64,000 nt of DNA from Roseburia zhanii (GTDB taxonomy: Bacteria; Bacillota; Clostridia; Lachnospirales; Lachnospiraceae): positions 141,829 through 205,828 of the forward strand of contig NZ_JACOPH010000005.1 of NCBI RefSeq assembly GCF_014287635.1, written 5' to 3'. Positions 43,808 to 51,848 of the stretch are shown here, piece by piece. Made by a program: the position numbers and the translations under genes. Position 1 is the stretch's first letter; the number at the start of each line of letters is the position of its first letter. Under the pieces are notes generated by a model. The model was not told the origin of the DNA and ran no database searches. It saw nothing but the letters and a program-made list of their open reading frames with translations.

Positions 43808-44823
43808 GCTGCCATTTTCTCCCTGTTTCTTCTTACCATGATCCATATGACTACCGGTGCCCCAAAGATTGCCGTAACTGTACTGATACTAAGTTCTGTC
43901 GGTGCAGATAGTGTTCTCGCCAGCAGATCACAGAACAGACAGAACACGCTCCCACCTAAAAAACAGGCAGGTATCATCAGAATAGGTTTTGCCGTTCCTA
44001 AAAGATTCCTGATCAAATGGGGAACTGCGATCCCTACAAAGGAGATTGGCCCTGCAAATGCAACAATACATGCTGATAAAATACTCGATAAGACAACGAG
44101 TGCCATACGAAGCAGGCGGATATTTACCCCCATGTTCTGTGCATAAGATTCTCCTGACTGATATGCACTTAACGGTTTTGCTAACAGAAATATGATAATG
44201 CCTGTGACTGCAACGACTCCTGTCATAACAGCAACATGATCCCATGTCATACCGGAAAAGCTGCCCTTAGACCAGTTATGCAGATTTACGATCTCTGCAT
44301 CACTTGCAAAGTTTACGATCAATTCCGTAACTGCCGAACAGATATAGCCGATCATCACTCCGGCAACGACTAACATTGACATATTATTTACCTTATGTGA
44401 CATCACAAGTACAAAGCCCATAGAGAGCATTGCCCCTATAAAAGCTGCTAAGATCAATATAGCAGAACTGACTGTAAAAGCCCTTCCCATCAGAAATACC
44501 ATAACCAAAGCAACAACCATCTTTGCTCCGGAAGAAATCCCCAGTACAAAAGGTCCTGCTATCGGATTATGAAAAAATGTCTGTAACAGATAGCCTGCAA
44601 GGGCTAATGCTCCGCCTAAAACAAGTGCAGCCACGGCTCTTGGCATCCGGATATCCCACAGAATCCGCTCATTTTGAATGGCATATCCCTGTATGGATGC
44701 TAAAATATCCTCTAACGGTATGGCTACAGTTCCTATACATACATTTAATACAATAAATATCAGTGTACCAGCCAGCAATAGACAAAAAGCCAGCAGATAT
44801 CTGATTTTTTTATCACATTTCAT
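43804..44823 (-). CDS. btuC: FecCD/BtuC-family ABC transporter permease
   Basis: 339 residues with about nine or ten membrane helices. Family markers are MPRAVAALVLGGALALAGYLLQTFFHNPIAGPFVLGISSGAKMV near the start (residues about 60-105), GVMIGYICSA, and near the C-terminus ISFVGIAVPHLIRNLLG, the ATPase-coupling region. It lies 12 bases after the binding-protein gene. Its position behind a cobalamin riboswitch and among corrin genes makes corrinoid uptake likely; cobalt or heme transport is less likely. Confidence 0.9.
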   Translation of the reverse strand: MKCDKKIRYLLAFCLLLAGTLIFIVLNVCIGTVAIPLEDILASIQGYAIQNERILWDIRMPRAVAALVLGGALALAGYLLQTFFHNPIAGPFVLGISSGAKMVVALVMVFLMGRAFTVSSAILILAAFIGAMLSMGFVLVMSHKVNNMSMLVVAGVMIGYICSAVTELIVNFASDAEIVNLHNWSKGSFSGMTWDHVAVMTGVVAVTGIIIFLLAKPLSAYQSGESYAQNMGVNIRLLRMALVVLSSILSACIVAFAGPISFVGIAVPHLIRNLLGTAKPILMIPACFLGGSVFCLFCDLLARTLSAPTELSISTVTAIFGAPVVIWIMVRRNREKMAA

Positions 44824-44835
44824 ACTGTTCCTCCA

Positions 44836-46017
44836 CTACTTCAACCGGAAAAGGTATCTCATCTGTTCTTCGCTTTCCCCCTGAAGCATTTCATGCATAT
44901 CTTCGATCAGATAACCGATCGACATGGACTGCTGGTACATATCATTTGTCGTGCACCAGACATTTCCTTTTTGCACCGCCTTAAAATCACTTAGTACCGA
45001 ACACTTACTGATCAGTTCATCTATGGATTTCACTCCACCATCAATCGAGCTGTTATAAATGATATAATCTGCATCTTTTGCCCGGTCATAAAATTCCTCT
45101 ATCTGCATATTCATGGTAGAGCGGTGTGTTTCTGCATCATCAGGATCATCAAAAATATACTTGCCGCCTGCAAGTTCGATCATTTTGGGAATATAATCCG
45201 AAGTTCTGCGCACCTGTACTAAGCCATTGGAAGTAATAAAGAAAAATGCCACTGTCTTATCCGTTTTCTCTGCCGCAGTTACTTTTTCTAAGATTGCTGT
45301 CTGCTCCTTGAAAATCTCATCTGCTTTCTGTTCTTTATCTACCAGTGCCCCAAAAAACTTCACCCATTCTACACGCCCTAACGGATGCGATTCGTAACTG
45401 GAATATTCTGTCATTACAGGAATCCCAAAATCCTCTAACATTTCAATGACTTCCGGTGAATGTGTGATCATCGTATTTTCAATCGCCATAGAACAATTTT
45501 GTGAAACGATCAGCTCATAATCCGGTTTATCATATTTTCCTGCATATAAGATATCCCCCTTCTGCATAGCTTCCTGGGCATCTTTTACATACCAGTTTTC
45601 TGCCTTCTGCCCTGAAAACCGTATCGTATCTAATGCTTCTAACTTGCTGAAAATATCCATGACAGATGATGATACCAGATACAGATCTTTGACCGGCTGT
45701 TTTAGTATGATCGTACCTTCTTCTATATTTTCCGGTACTTCTTTATCCTCCGGTACTAAAAGGATCTTTGTACCATCCGTAATTTTTAACAGCTTATAGC
45801 CGCCTTTATAATAATCTATGGAAAAATTTTTGGCATACAAAAGACCGGCACTTCTTTCATATACAAGACCATCTGCCTGCTCTGTCTGTTCACTGCTTTC
45901 CGATCCAGCCATCACATCTGTCTTTGAATCGGAAGAAGGACTGCCACAGCCGCACAGCCAAAGCAGTCCTATCAAAAATAAACAGCATATTGTTGTTATC
46001 TTTTTTCTTCCTGACAT
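44836..46017 (-). CDS. btuF: Corrinoid-type ABC transporter substrate-binding lipoprotein
   Basis: 393 residues. It has a lipoprotein signal (MSGRKKITTICCLFLIGLLWLCGC-type, lipobox LCGC with Cys near 24). The mature part has the two-lobed helical-backbone binding-protein layout of BtuF/FhuD (DTIRFSGQKAENWYVKDAQ, MLEDFGIPVMTEYSSYESHPLGRVEWVKFFGAL, ADYIIYNSSIDGG). It lies 10 bases downstream of the two-repeat lipoprotein and directly before the permease gene. Cobalamin or cobinamide is the probable ligand by context only. Confidence 0.85.
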   Translation of the reverse strand: MSGRKKITTICCLFLIGLLWLCGCGSPSSDSKTDVMAGSESSEQTEQADGLVYERSAGLLYAKNFSIDYYKGGYKLLKITDGTKILLVPEDKEVPENIEEGTIILKQPVKDLYLVSSSVMDIFSKLEALDTIRFSGQKAENWYVKDAQEAMQKGDILYAGKYDKPDYELIVSQNCSMAIENTMITHSPEVIEMLEDFGIPVMTEYSSYESHPLGRVEWVKFFGALVDKEQKADEIFKEQTAILEKVTAAEKTDKTVAFFFITSNGLVQVRRTSDYIPKMIELAGGKYIFDDPDDAETHRSTMNMQIEEFYDRAKDADYIIYNSSIDGGVKSIDELISKCSVLSDFKAVQKGNVWCTTNDMYQQSMSIGYLIEDMHEMLQGESEEQMRYLFRLK

Positions 46018-46027
46018 TATCTTCCTC

Positions 46028-46957
46028 TTATTCTACAGCTTTGATCGTATCTGATAAAAATGTAATCTTATATTCAATCTCATGCGGCTTACTCATTGCC
46101 ACAGTATCTCCGATCACATCCATTGGTTCATCGAATGCCAAAACAGGGATTTCAAAAACTGAACCTCCCTCGGTACTGAGTGGAAGATATTTTTCTCCTC
46201 CTACGATCATATAATCATAATTTTCACTGCTCCACTGAACAGTTGCTGTCACATTTCCATCTGCCACATTAATCGTTGCCGGAGATAAGATCTGTGCCTT
46301 TCCGCTTCCGCCTTCAAAAGTAAGTTCTACGGTATAGCTGCCATCTTCTAATCCATCGGCTGCACCTGCCTGCGTCTGTTCGTCACTGACCGGCTGCGGA
46401 TCAGAGACTGTGACCTTATGGTCGTACCATTTTCCTTTTGTTCCAATCAATGCCAGATCAAACTCCTGATCGATCGCAGGAACCGGAACATCAAATCCAT
46501 ATACTTCTTCTGTCAGGCCATCACTATATGTAACGGTATCTTCCGTCGGCATCAGAAGCTCTGCTCCTTCTTTTGCTGCATCCTCTGCAAGTCCGCAGTA
46601 TAGATTTAAGATCTTTTTAGAAGCAAGAGAAATATGTATGGTCATCTCTCCGTTTTCAACGGTCAGCGTTCCTTTTCCCTCACAGGCTTCACTGACGTGA
46701 AACATGGAACTGTCTGTCTGAAACTCTGCTGTATATACTCCATCAGCTAAGACTGCTGTATCTTCTGTGTCCTGCTCTGTTGTATCAGCTTCCATGCTTT
46801 CCGTTGTACCGATCGTTTCTGTATTTACAGCATTTTCTACAACGGCTGACTGATCTGCCGTTTTAGAATCCTGTTTTGTGCCATTTGAAGCACATCCTCC
46901 AAACCAAATACACGCCAGTACGACTGCACCAGCAGTTATGATCCGATTTTTTTTCAT
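46028..46957 (-). CDS. Surface lipoprotein with two related beta-rich repeats
   Basis: 309 residues. The lipobox is FGGCAS (Cys near 22), followed by a Thr/Glu-rich spacer. Two similar domains follow: ADGVYTAEFQTDSS...LTVENGEMTIHISL...YGFDVPVPAIDQEFDLALIGTKGKWYDHKVTV (about 72-185) and EDGSYTVELTFEGGSGKA...INVADGNVTATVQWSS...FEIPVLAFDEPMDVI (about 205-300). The DGxYTV opening recalls NEAT-type ligand-binding domains, but this link is weak. Placed between cbiK and btuF, it is probably a surface receptor handing a corrinoid or metal compound to BtuF (inference). Confidence 0.7.
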   Translation of the reverse strand: MKKNRIITAGAVVLACIWFGGCASNGTKQDSKTADQSAVVENAVNTETIGTTESMEADTTEQDTEDTAVLADGVYTAEFQTDSSMFHVSEACEGKGTLTVENGEMTIHISLASKKILNLYCGLAEDAAKEGAELLMPTEDTVTYSDGLTEEVYGFDVPVPAIDQEFDLALIGTKGKWYDHKVTVSDPQPVSDEQTQAGAADGLEDGSYTVELTFEGGSGKAQILSPATINVADGNVTATVQWSSENYDYMIVGGEKYLPLSTEGGSVFEIPVLAFDEPMDVIGDTVAMSKPHEIEYKITFLSDTIKAVE

Positions 46958-46980
46958 GTCTTATATTACCTTCCTTGCTA

Positions 46981-48222
46981 TTACTCATTGATTGCATTTG
47001 TTGTGTGCTGAACATAGATCTGCTGGATCGCATCCACAGAACCAAGACCATGGATCTGGGTATCTACACTCTCGAAGTTACCGGATGCTTTAAACATGCT
47101 TACCCATGAATCATCATCTTCGCCAGCCATATCATTGTTTGCATGGTCACCGGCTACAACCATCAACGGACGAAGTACGATCTTTGTATAACCGGCATCA
47201 GCAGCCGCTTTGATAACAGCTTCGCAGGCTGTATCTTCCGGTTCTCCTTCTACAGTTCCGATAAATACATTATCATAACCAAGTTCTTTCATCTGTGACT
47301 GCATCTGGCTGTAAGATACCTTTGCCACATGAGCCGTTCCGTGTCCCATAAATACATAAGCTGTTTTATCTTCTTTTGCAGCATCTAAGCTGTCATATCC
47401 GGAATCTTTGACTGCCTCTGCTGTAAGCGTTTCTGCTACTGCTTTTTTATCATCATTGATCACAGTTGCATCGGATCCAACTTCACCAAGCAGCGGTTCT
47501 GCTATTTTTACGGTTTCAAATTTATCTTTGTAATTATCAACAGTTTCCATCAGTTCATCATATTCTGCACCGTGCATCAGATGTGTCGGCTGAATCACCA
47601 GATTCTTCACTCCGTTAGATACTGCACGGTCTAATGCCTGATCTACGTTATCAATCTTTTCTCCATCACGCGCCTGTACATGGTTGATAATGATCTGTGC
47701 TGTAAAAGCTCTTCTTACTGACCAGTCAGGAAATGCTTCCTGAATTGCGTCTTCAATGCCTTTGACATCAGCCACACGGCTGTCGTTAAAAGATGTACCA
47801 AAGCTGACAACTAAGATCTCATTGTCACCGATCTCATCCTGATTACGCGGATCATCTAAAGAAGCATCTCCTGTATCTCTGCCAAAATAATCCGGATCAG
47901 CATTTTCGCCTTCTACTAATTCTTTCTGTGCATCGGTAAGTGCATTCCATGCAGCTTTTGCCTCCTCGCACTGTGCATCGGTATCATCTGTTCTCTCCTG
48001 TACATAAATCGCATCGATCAATGATGCCACTTTATCTGCAGCTGCCTGATCTGCATCTTCTGTTTCTGTTTCAGCTAATGCTTCTTCTGCCTCTGTCGCA
48101 TCCTGCTTTACAGTTTCTTCTACAGTATCTTTTGTGGTTTCTGTCTGACTGTTTCCGCATCCTGTCATACCTACTGTGCCAATTAAGGCTGCCATCAATA
48201 ATGCTACTGCTCTTTTCTTCAT
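46981..48222 (-). CDS. cbiK: Lipoprotein sirohydrochlorin cobaltochelatase-like protein (CbiK)
   Basis: About 413 residues. The signal with lipobox GMTGCGNS predicts lipid anchoring outside the membrane. A 55-residue spacer with AWNALTDAQKELVEG follows. The CbiK domain (about 130-410) begins ILVVSFGTSFNDSRVADVKGIE and carries QPTHLMHGAEYDEL, FMGHGTAHVAKVSYSQ and VVAGDHANNDMAGEDDDSW, the His residues used for metal and tetrapyrrole binding. The start MKKRAVALL is chosen for GAGGATAAT upstream. First gene after a cobalamin riboswitch. The exported location is odd for an enzyme whose substrate is cytoplasmic. Confidence 0.88.
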   Translation of the reverse strand: MKKRAVALLMAALIGTVGMTGCGNSQTETTKDTVEETVKQDATEAEEALAETETEDADQAAADKVASLIDAIYVQERTDDTDAQCEEAKAAWNALTDAQKELVEGENADPDYFGRDTGDASLDDPRNQDEIGDNEILVVSFGTSFNDSRVADVKGIEDAIQEAFPDWSVRRAFTAQIIINHVQARDGEKIDNVDQALDRAVSNGVKNLVIQPTHLMHGAEYDELMETVDNYKDKFETVKIAEPLLGEVGSDATVINDDKKAVAETLTAEAVKDSGYDSLDAAKEDKTAYVFMGHGTAHVAKVSYSQMQSQMKELGYDNVFIGTVEGEPEDTACEAVIKAAADAGYTKIVLRPLMVVAGDHANNDMAGEDDDSWVSMFKASGNFESVDTQIHGLGSVDAIQQIYVQHTTNAINE

Positions 48223-48330
48223 ATTATCCTCATTTCCGCAGTTTCCTGCTAATTTTTTATCAAATATGCAGTCCTGCAAAAACGATTCCAGACGATATCA
48301 CTGTTTTTTGGGGGGATATATTCTTATGCA

Positions 48331-48392
48331 CAAAAAATAAACCCTATCCAGATTATAGACAAAGGGTTTGTACTCTTAACACGTACAACCTT
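48331..48392 (-). terminator. Riboswitch expression platform: terminator and overlapping antiterminator
   Basis: On the minus strand AAACCC and GGGTTT (with flanking pairing) form a terminator followed by ATTTTTTG (48331-48370). GGTTGTAC/GTACAAACC (48367-48390) can form a competing stem just upstream. This arrangement fits transcriptional control of the cbiK-cbiA operon by the cobalamin aptamer. Confidence 0.7.
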
Positions 48393-48414
48393 TTTACTCG
48401 TGGTTTGAAACAAT

Positions 48415-48612
48415 CGTTTCTGTACAGCAAACAGGCAGGTCTCCCGGCTTATAGATCAACGCATCTGCCGCCTTCCCAGTTTCCCAGTGGCATTTTTGCA
48501 TCTGCTCCCTAATTACGGTGACGAGTTCGTACAGGATTCGCACCTGTTTCCCTTTTCACCGGAACCAATCATCATATACTCTGATTCTTCCGACACCTGT
48601 TCACTACATATT
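48415..48612 (-). ncRNA. Cobalamin riboswitch 1 (upstream of cbiK operon)
   Basis: On the minus strand the conserved blocks appear in order: GGTTCCGGTGAAAAGGGAA, GGTGCGAATCCTGTACGAAC, GCCACTGGGAAACTGGGAAG with GGCGGCAGATG, and AAGCCGGGAGACCTGCCTG. These are the B12-box and receptor segments of adenosylcobalamin-type aptamers. It lies about 190-390 bases upstream of the CbiK lipoprotein start, followed by a terminator-type platform. Confidence 0.95.
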
Positions 48613-48623
48613 TAATTTCTCAT

Positions 48624-48652
48624 AAAATACCATATTCCAACATTTTTTTCAA
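48624..48652 (-). promoter_or_regulatory. Promoter of cobalamin riboswitch 1
   Basis: On the minus strand TTGAAA (48647-48652) and TATTTT (48624-48629) are 17 bases apart, overlapping the stop codon of the second EcfT gene. This supports a separate start for the biosynthetic operon. Confidence 0.5.
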
Positions 48653-49512
48653 CTATAATATTTGCAGTTACATTGTTCTAGCCCCACCGGCAGGCACAAA
48701 AATCCCACATAACAGATATAAAATACCACTGACAACGGTGTGACCGGATTCATCACGATCACCGGATCATAATAAATCGTTGTCTGTTCAAACATAACAG
48801 CCATAAAAAGGATCGTAAGCATCGCTGCCATTGCGACCACTAGGCTTCTGTCCCGATTGTCAAAGCGGTAGATTGCAAATGCACTTCGTCCTTTTAGGGA
48901 ATATCCCCTGCATTTCATAGCGGCTGCCTTCTCCATGGCATCTTCGATCGTCCATGTGATCAGAATGGATAGCACTCCTGCTGTATGACTTAGCCGCTCA
49001 AAGGCATTTCCCTGACGTATGCCTTTATAGATGCCTTCTCTTGCCGTTTCTATCTTTTTTGCCTGCTGTATGATCTGCGGCACACTCCGAAACAGGATGG
49101 AAACATACAAAGACAGTTTTGGTGAGATGCGTCCGAGCAGAAATACGATCTTATCTGTCGTCACTAAAACATACAGGCAGCTCCCCCACATCAAAACTGT
49201 GATCAGACGGCAGCCGGTCACCATGCCATAGGCAAATGCTTCAAGTGTGATCTGATTTCCAATAAAATTCGTCTTTAATCCGGTCACGCCAAAATGATGA
49301 TAAGATGCGTAATAGATGGCATAAGCTGCCATGGCTGCTAAAAGCAGCAGATCACATACGGCTGCTTTTTTCCCACGCAGATACACAGAATAGATAACTG
49401 CCGTCACAAAAGAGATCAGGACATAGATGGGATGGTCAAAATAGATCGTCATTAGAAAAACTGCTGTAAAATACAGCAGTTCGATTGCCGGATGATAATT
49501 ATCAAATCTCAT
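48649..49512 (-). CDS. ecfT: ECF transporter transmembrane protein EcfT (second copy)
   Basis: 287 residues with about six membrane helices. EcfT signatures are NYHPAIELLYF near the start, ITLEAFAYGMVTGCRLITVLMWG and, before the C-terminus, EDAMEKAAAMKCRGYSLKGRSAFAIYRF, whose RGY belongs to the coupling-helix region (Ala-Arg-Gly type) that contacts the ATPases. It is clearly paralogous to the EcfT at 51821-52708 (shared YHP, TLEAxxYGM and SRGYxxxxRxxFxIY patterns). Last gene of the transporter operon, 37 bases after the S component. Confidence 0.85.
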   Translation of the reverse strand: MRFDNYHPAIELLYFTAVFLMTIYFDHPIYVLISFVTAVIYSVYLRGKKAAVCDLLLLAAMAAYAIYYASYHHFGVTGLKTNFIGNQITLEAFAYGMVTGCRLITVLMWGSCLYVLVTTDKIVFLLGRISPKLSLYVSILFRSVPQIIQQAKKIETAREGIYKGIRQGNAFERLSHTAGVLSILITWTIEDAMEKAAAMKCRGYSLKGRSAFAIYRFDNRDRSLVVAMAAMLTILFMAVMFEQTTIYYDPVIVMNPVTPLSVVFYICYVGFLCLPVGLEQCNCKYYS

Positions 49513-49548
49513 GTTGTCCCCTTTCGTAAAGAATCCGTATCTGTCTGT

Positions 49549-50187
49549 TTACCTTTCATTCATAATGCCATACTTTTGTTTCATACGGTTTAATTTTTCT
49601 AACAACGGACGGCAAAATAAAAGTAACGTGATAAATGTTGCCGCCCCATGGATCGCATTGACCGGAAGTCCTGAGAGATAGACTGCTCCTGCTGTTTCTT
49701 TGGTAATGACATTTGCCATCATAAATAAACTGCCGGTATCAAGGATCGGACCTACGATCAACAACACCACAAAGAAACCATAGACAGCTGTCAAAAGCAC
49801 CTGCGGCATCGTATGGATCTCCCGCTTTTTTAAGAAACCTGCACAGACTCCGGCTATTCCATAAGCAAACATCTGCCATGGTGTCCATGGTCCCTGTCCG
49901 AAGATGAAATTGCTGACAAATGCACTGATGACTCCGACAAAAAAACCTGCCCCGCTGCCAAATGCGATCCCGCAGATCATAATGATGCCTGTGATCGGTT
50001 TAAAATGCGGCACCATAGCAAATGCTGCCCTTGATACCACGGCAACGGCACTTAATACTGCAAGCGTCACAAAATCCTTCACTGTCGGTTTTTGCTTTTC
50101 GTATTGCAGGAAAAAAATTCCTGTCGCAGCTAAGATCACAAGCGTACTGACAATATAATAATGACTGTTTATAAGTTCTTTTGACAT
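49549..50187 (-). CDS. ECF transporter substrate-binding (S) component
   Basis: 212 residues with six or seven hydrophobic helices. The segment LAVLSAVAVVSRAAFAM has the small-residue helix used to dock on EcfT, and SNFIFGQGPWTPWQMFAYGIAG is a recognisable block of one S-component family. It overlaps the ATPase gene by 19 bases and precedes the second EcfT. Regulation by a cobalamin riboswitch and the adjacent DUF4430 proteins point to a corrinoid or cobalamin precursor as substrate, possibly CbrT- or CblT-like. Specificity is an inference. Confidence 0.85.
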   Translation of the reverse strand: MSKELINSHYYIVSTLVILAATGIFFLQYEKQKPTVKDFVTLAVLSAVAVVSRAAFAMVPHFKPITGIIMICGIAFGSGAGFFVGVISAFVSNFIFGQGPWTPWQMFAYGIAGVCAGFLKKREIHTMPQVLLTAVYGFFVVLLIVGPILDTGSLFMMANVITKETAGAVYLSGLPVNAIHGAATFITLLLFCRPLLEKLNRMKQKYGIMNER

Positions 50188-51848
50188 AATTCAATCACCT
50201 CACCATCGGTTACTGCATTTTCAAAAATGTGCCGGCTCATCCGGTTTGCTGCTGTTGTATAAAAACTGTTTTTCGAGAAGAAATTCCTCGGTGTATTCGT
50301 TGTCAATATCGTTCCATCAAAAAACATGCTGACGGTATCTGCATATTTTGCACAAAATTCCACATCATGGGATACCAGTATTATAGTAATTCCCTGATTG
50401 TTTAATTCTTTTAAAATATCTGCAAACTGCTTTTTAAAAATTGCATCCATGCCCTTTGTCGGTTCATCTAAGAGCAAGATCTTCGGTTGGGTAAGCAGCA
50501 CTTTTGCCAATGCCGCTCTCTGCTGTTCCCCTCCTGAACTATCATATGGATGCTTTTCTAACAGTTCTGTGATCTGACAGAGTTTCGCAATGCGGGTGAT
50601 CTCATCTTCCCTGTCTTTTTTGTTTTTTCCGGTGGTCATTTCCTCTAAATCTTCTCTTACCGTTTTCTTTACAAAAAGACTCAATGGATCTTGTGGCAGC
50701 ATGGCAAGGTTTCCGGAAAATAATTCTCCCTTGCAGTATTTCTCCATGCGTTTTCCAAAGATCTTTACTTTTCCACTGTAAGGACGGCAGATACCACAGA
50801 TACTCTTTAACAATGTCGATTTTCCGGTTCCGTTTCCACCGACGATCGCAAAAAGTGTTCCCTTTTCCACACGAAATGATACGCCTTTTAAGATATCCGG
50901 TGCATTTTTTTCATAACGCATATAGAGTTCTTTTACTTCTACTGCCGGATCTTTGATCTCATCTTCCTCATAAGGTGCTTCTGCTTCATATGCACTGACT
51001 TTTAATGTTCTGTCTGCAAAGAATGTATCTAACCATTCTGCACCTTCCCGAACGGTAAGCGGTGCTGAATTTTTCTGTTCTTCTACTCCATAATACACTA
51101 ATAACGGCGTCGGGAGTGCCGCAAGCATTTCATGGTTTCCTTCTTTTAGAAATGCCCCGACCGCTCTTGGTGTATCGACTGCTGCGATCTTTCCCTTTTC
51201 CATGACAACCACCTGATCTGAGGCATAAAAAATATCTTCTAACCGGTGTTCTGTAATGATCACTGTTGTACGCAGTTCACGATTGATTTTTTTTACCGTG
51301 TTTAAAAAATCCGCCGCTGCGATCGGATCTAACTGGCTTGTCGGTTCATCTAAGATCAATACCTCCGGCTGCATTGCCATCACAGATGCAAGATTTAAAA
51401 GCTGTTTCTGCCCACCGGATAATTCCGATACGTTTTTATAAAACCAGTGTTCAATGCCAAAATAACTTGCCATCTCTGCTACCCGGAGCCGGATCGTTTT
51501 CTGGTCGTATCCTAAACTCTCTAACCCGAATGCAAGTTCATGCCATACTTTATCTGTTACGATCTGGCTGTCCGGATTCTGCATCACATAACCGATCTTT
51601 GAGGACTGCTCCCTAAGATCCGCCTCCTGTAATGGTCTGCCGCAAAATAAGATCTCACCGGATAATGTTCCATGCGGTGTCAGAACACTTTTTAACAGAC
51701 GGAGCAATGTCGTCTTTCCACTTCCACTTGCCCCACAGACTGTTACATATTCTCCCTGCCTGATCTCTAAATTGATATGCTCTAGTGCCGGTCTGTCCGT
51801 AGTGTCCGGATATGCAAATGTTACATCCTGTATCTTAAAATGAACCAT
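50169..51848 (-). CDS. ecfA: Fused double ECF ATPase (EcfA-EcfA')
   Basis: About 559 residues with two ATPase domains in one chain. The first has CGASGSGKTTLLRLLKS, LSGGQKQLLNLASVMAMQP and VLILDEPTSQLDP. The second has VGGNGTGKSTLLKSI, the modified signature SSGGEQQRAALAKVL and ILLLDEPTKGMD. The start MVHFKIQDV is preceded by GGAGG; the open frame extends upstream only by overlapping the EcfT gene. It energises the ECF transporter with both EcfT proteins and the S component. The start overlaps the first EcfT by 28 bases. Confidence 0.92.
   Translation of the reverse strand: MVHFKIQDVTFAYPDTTDRPALEHINLEIRQGEYVTVCGASGSGKTTLLRLLKSVLTPHGTLSGEILFCGRPLQEADLREQSSKIGYVMQNPDSQIVTDKVWHELAFGLESLGYDQKTIRLRVAEMASYFGIEHWFYKNVSELSGGQKQLLNLASVMAMQPEVLILDEPTSQLDPIAAADFLNTVKKINRELRTTVIITEHRLEDIFYASDQVVVMEKGKIAAVDTPRAVGAFLKEGNHEMLAALPTPLLVYYGVEEQKNSAPLTVREGAEWLDTFFADRTLKVSAYEAEAPYEEDEIKDPAVEVKELYMRYEKNAPDILKGVSFRVEKGTLFAIVGGNGTGKSTLLKSICGICRPYSGKVKIFGKRMEKYCKGELFSGNLAMLPQDPLSLFVKKTVREDLEEMTTGKNKKDREDEITRIAKLCQITELLEKHPYDSSGGEQQRAALAKVLLTQPKILLLDEPTKGMDAIFKKQFADILKELNNQGITIILVSHDVEFCAKYADTVSMFFDGTILTTNTPRNFFSKNSFYTTAANRMSRHIFENAVTDGEVIELCQKNL

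Noticed and set aside
43807-43846. Upstream ATG for the BtuD-like ATPase
   Set aside because: It overlaps the permease by 43 bases, whereas the ATGA stop/start overlap at 43804-43807 is the standard coupling arrangement and begins the conserved domain.
47940-48512. 190-codon open frame on the plus strand
   Set aside because: It runs antisense through cbiK and the cobalamin riboswitch, has low-complexity Leu/Ser/Pro composition and lacks a proper RBS.
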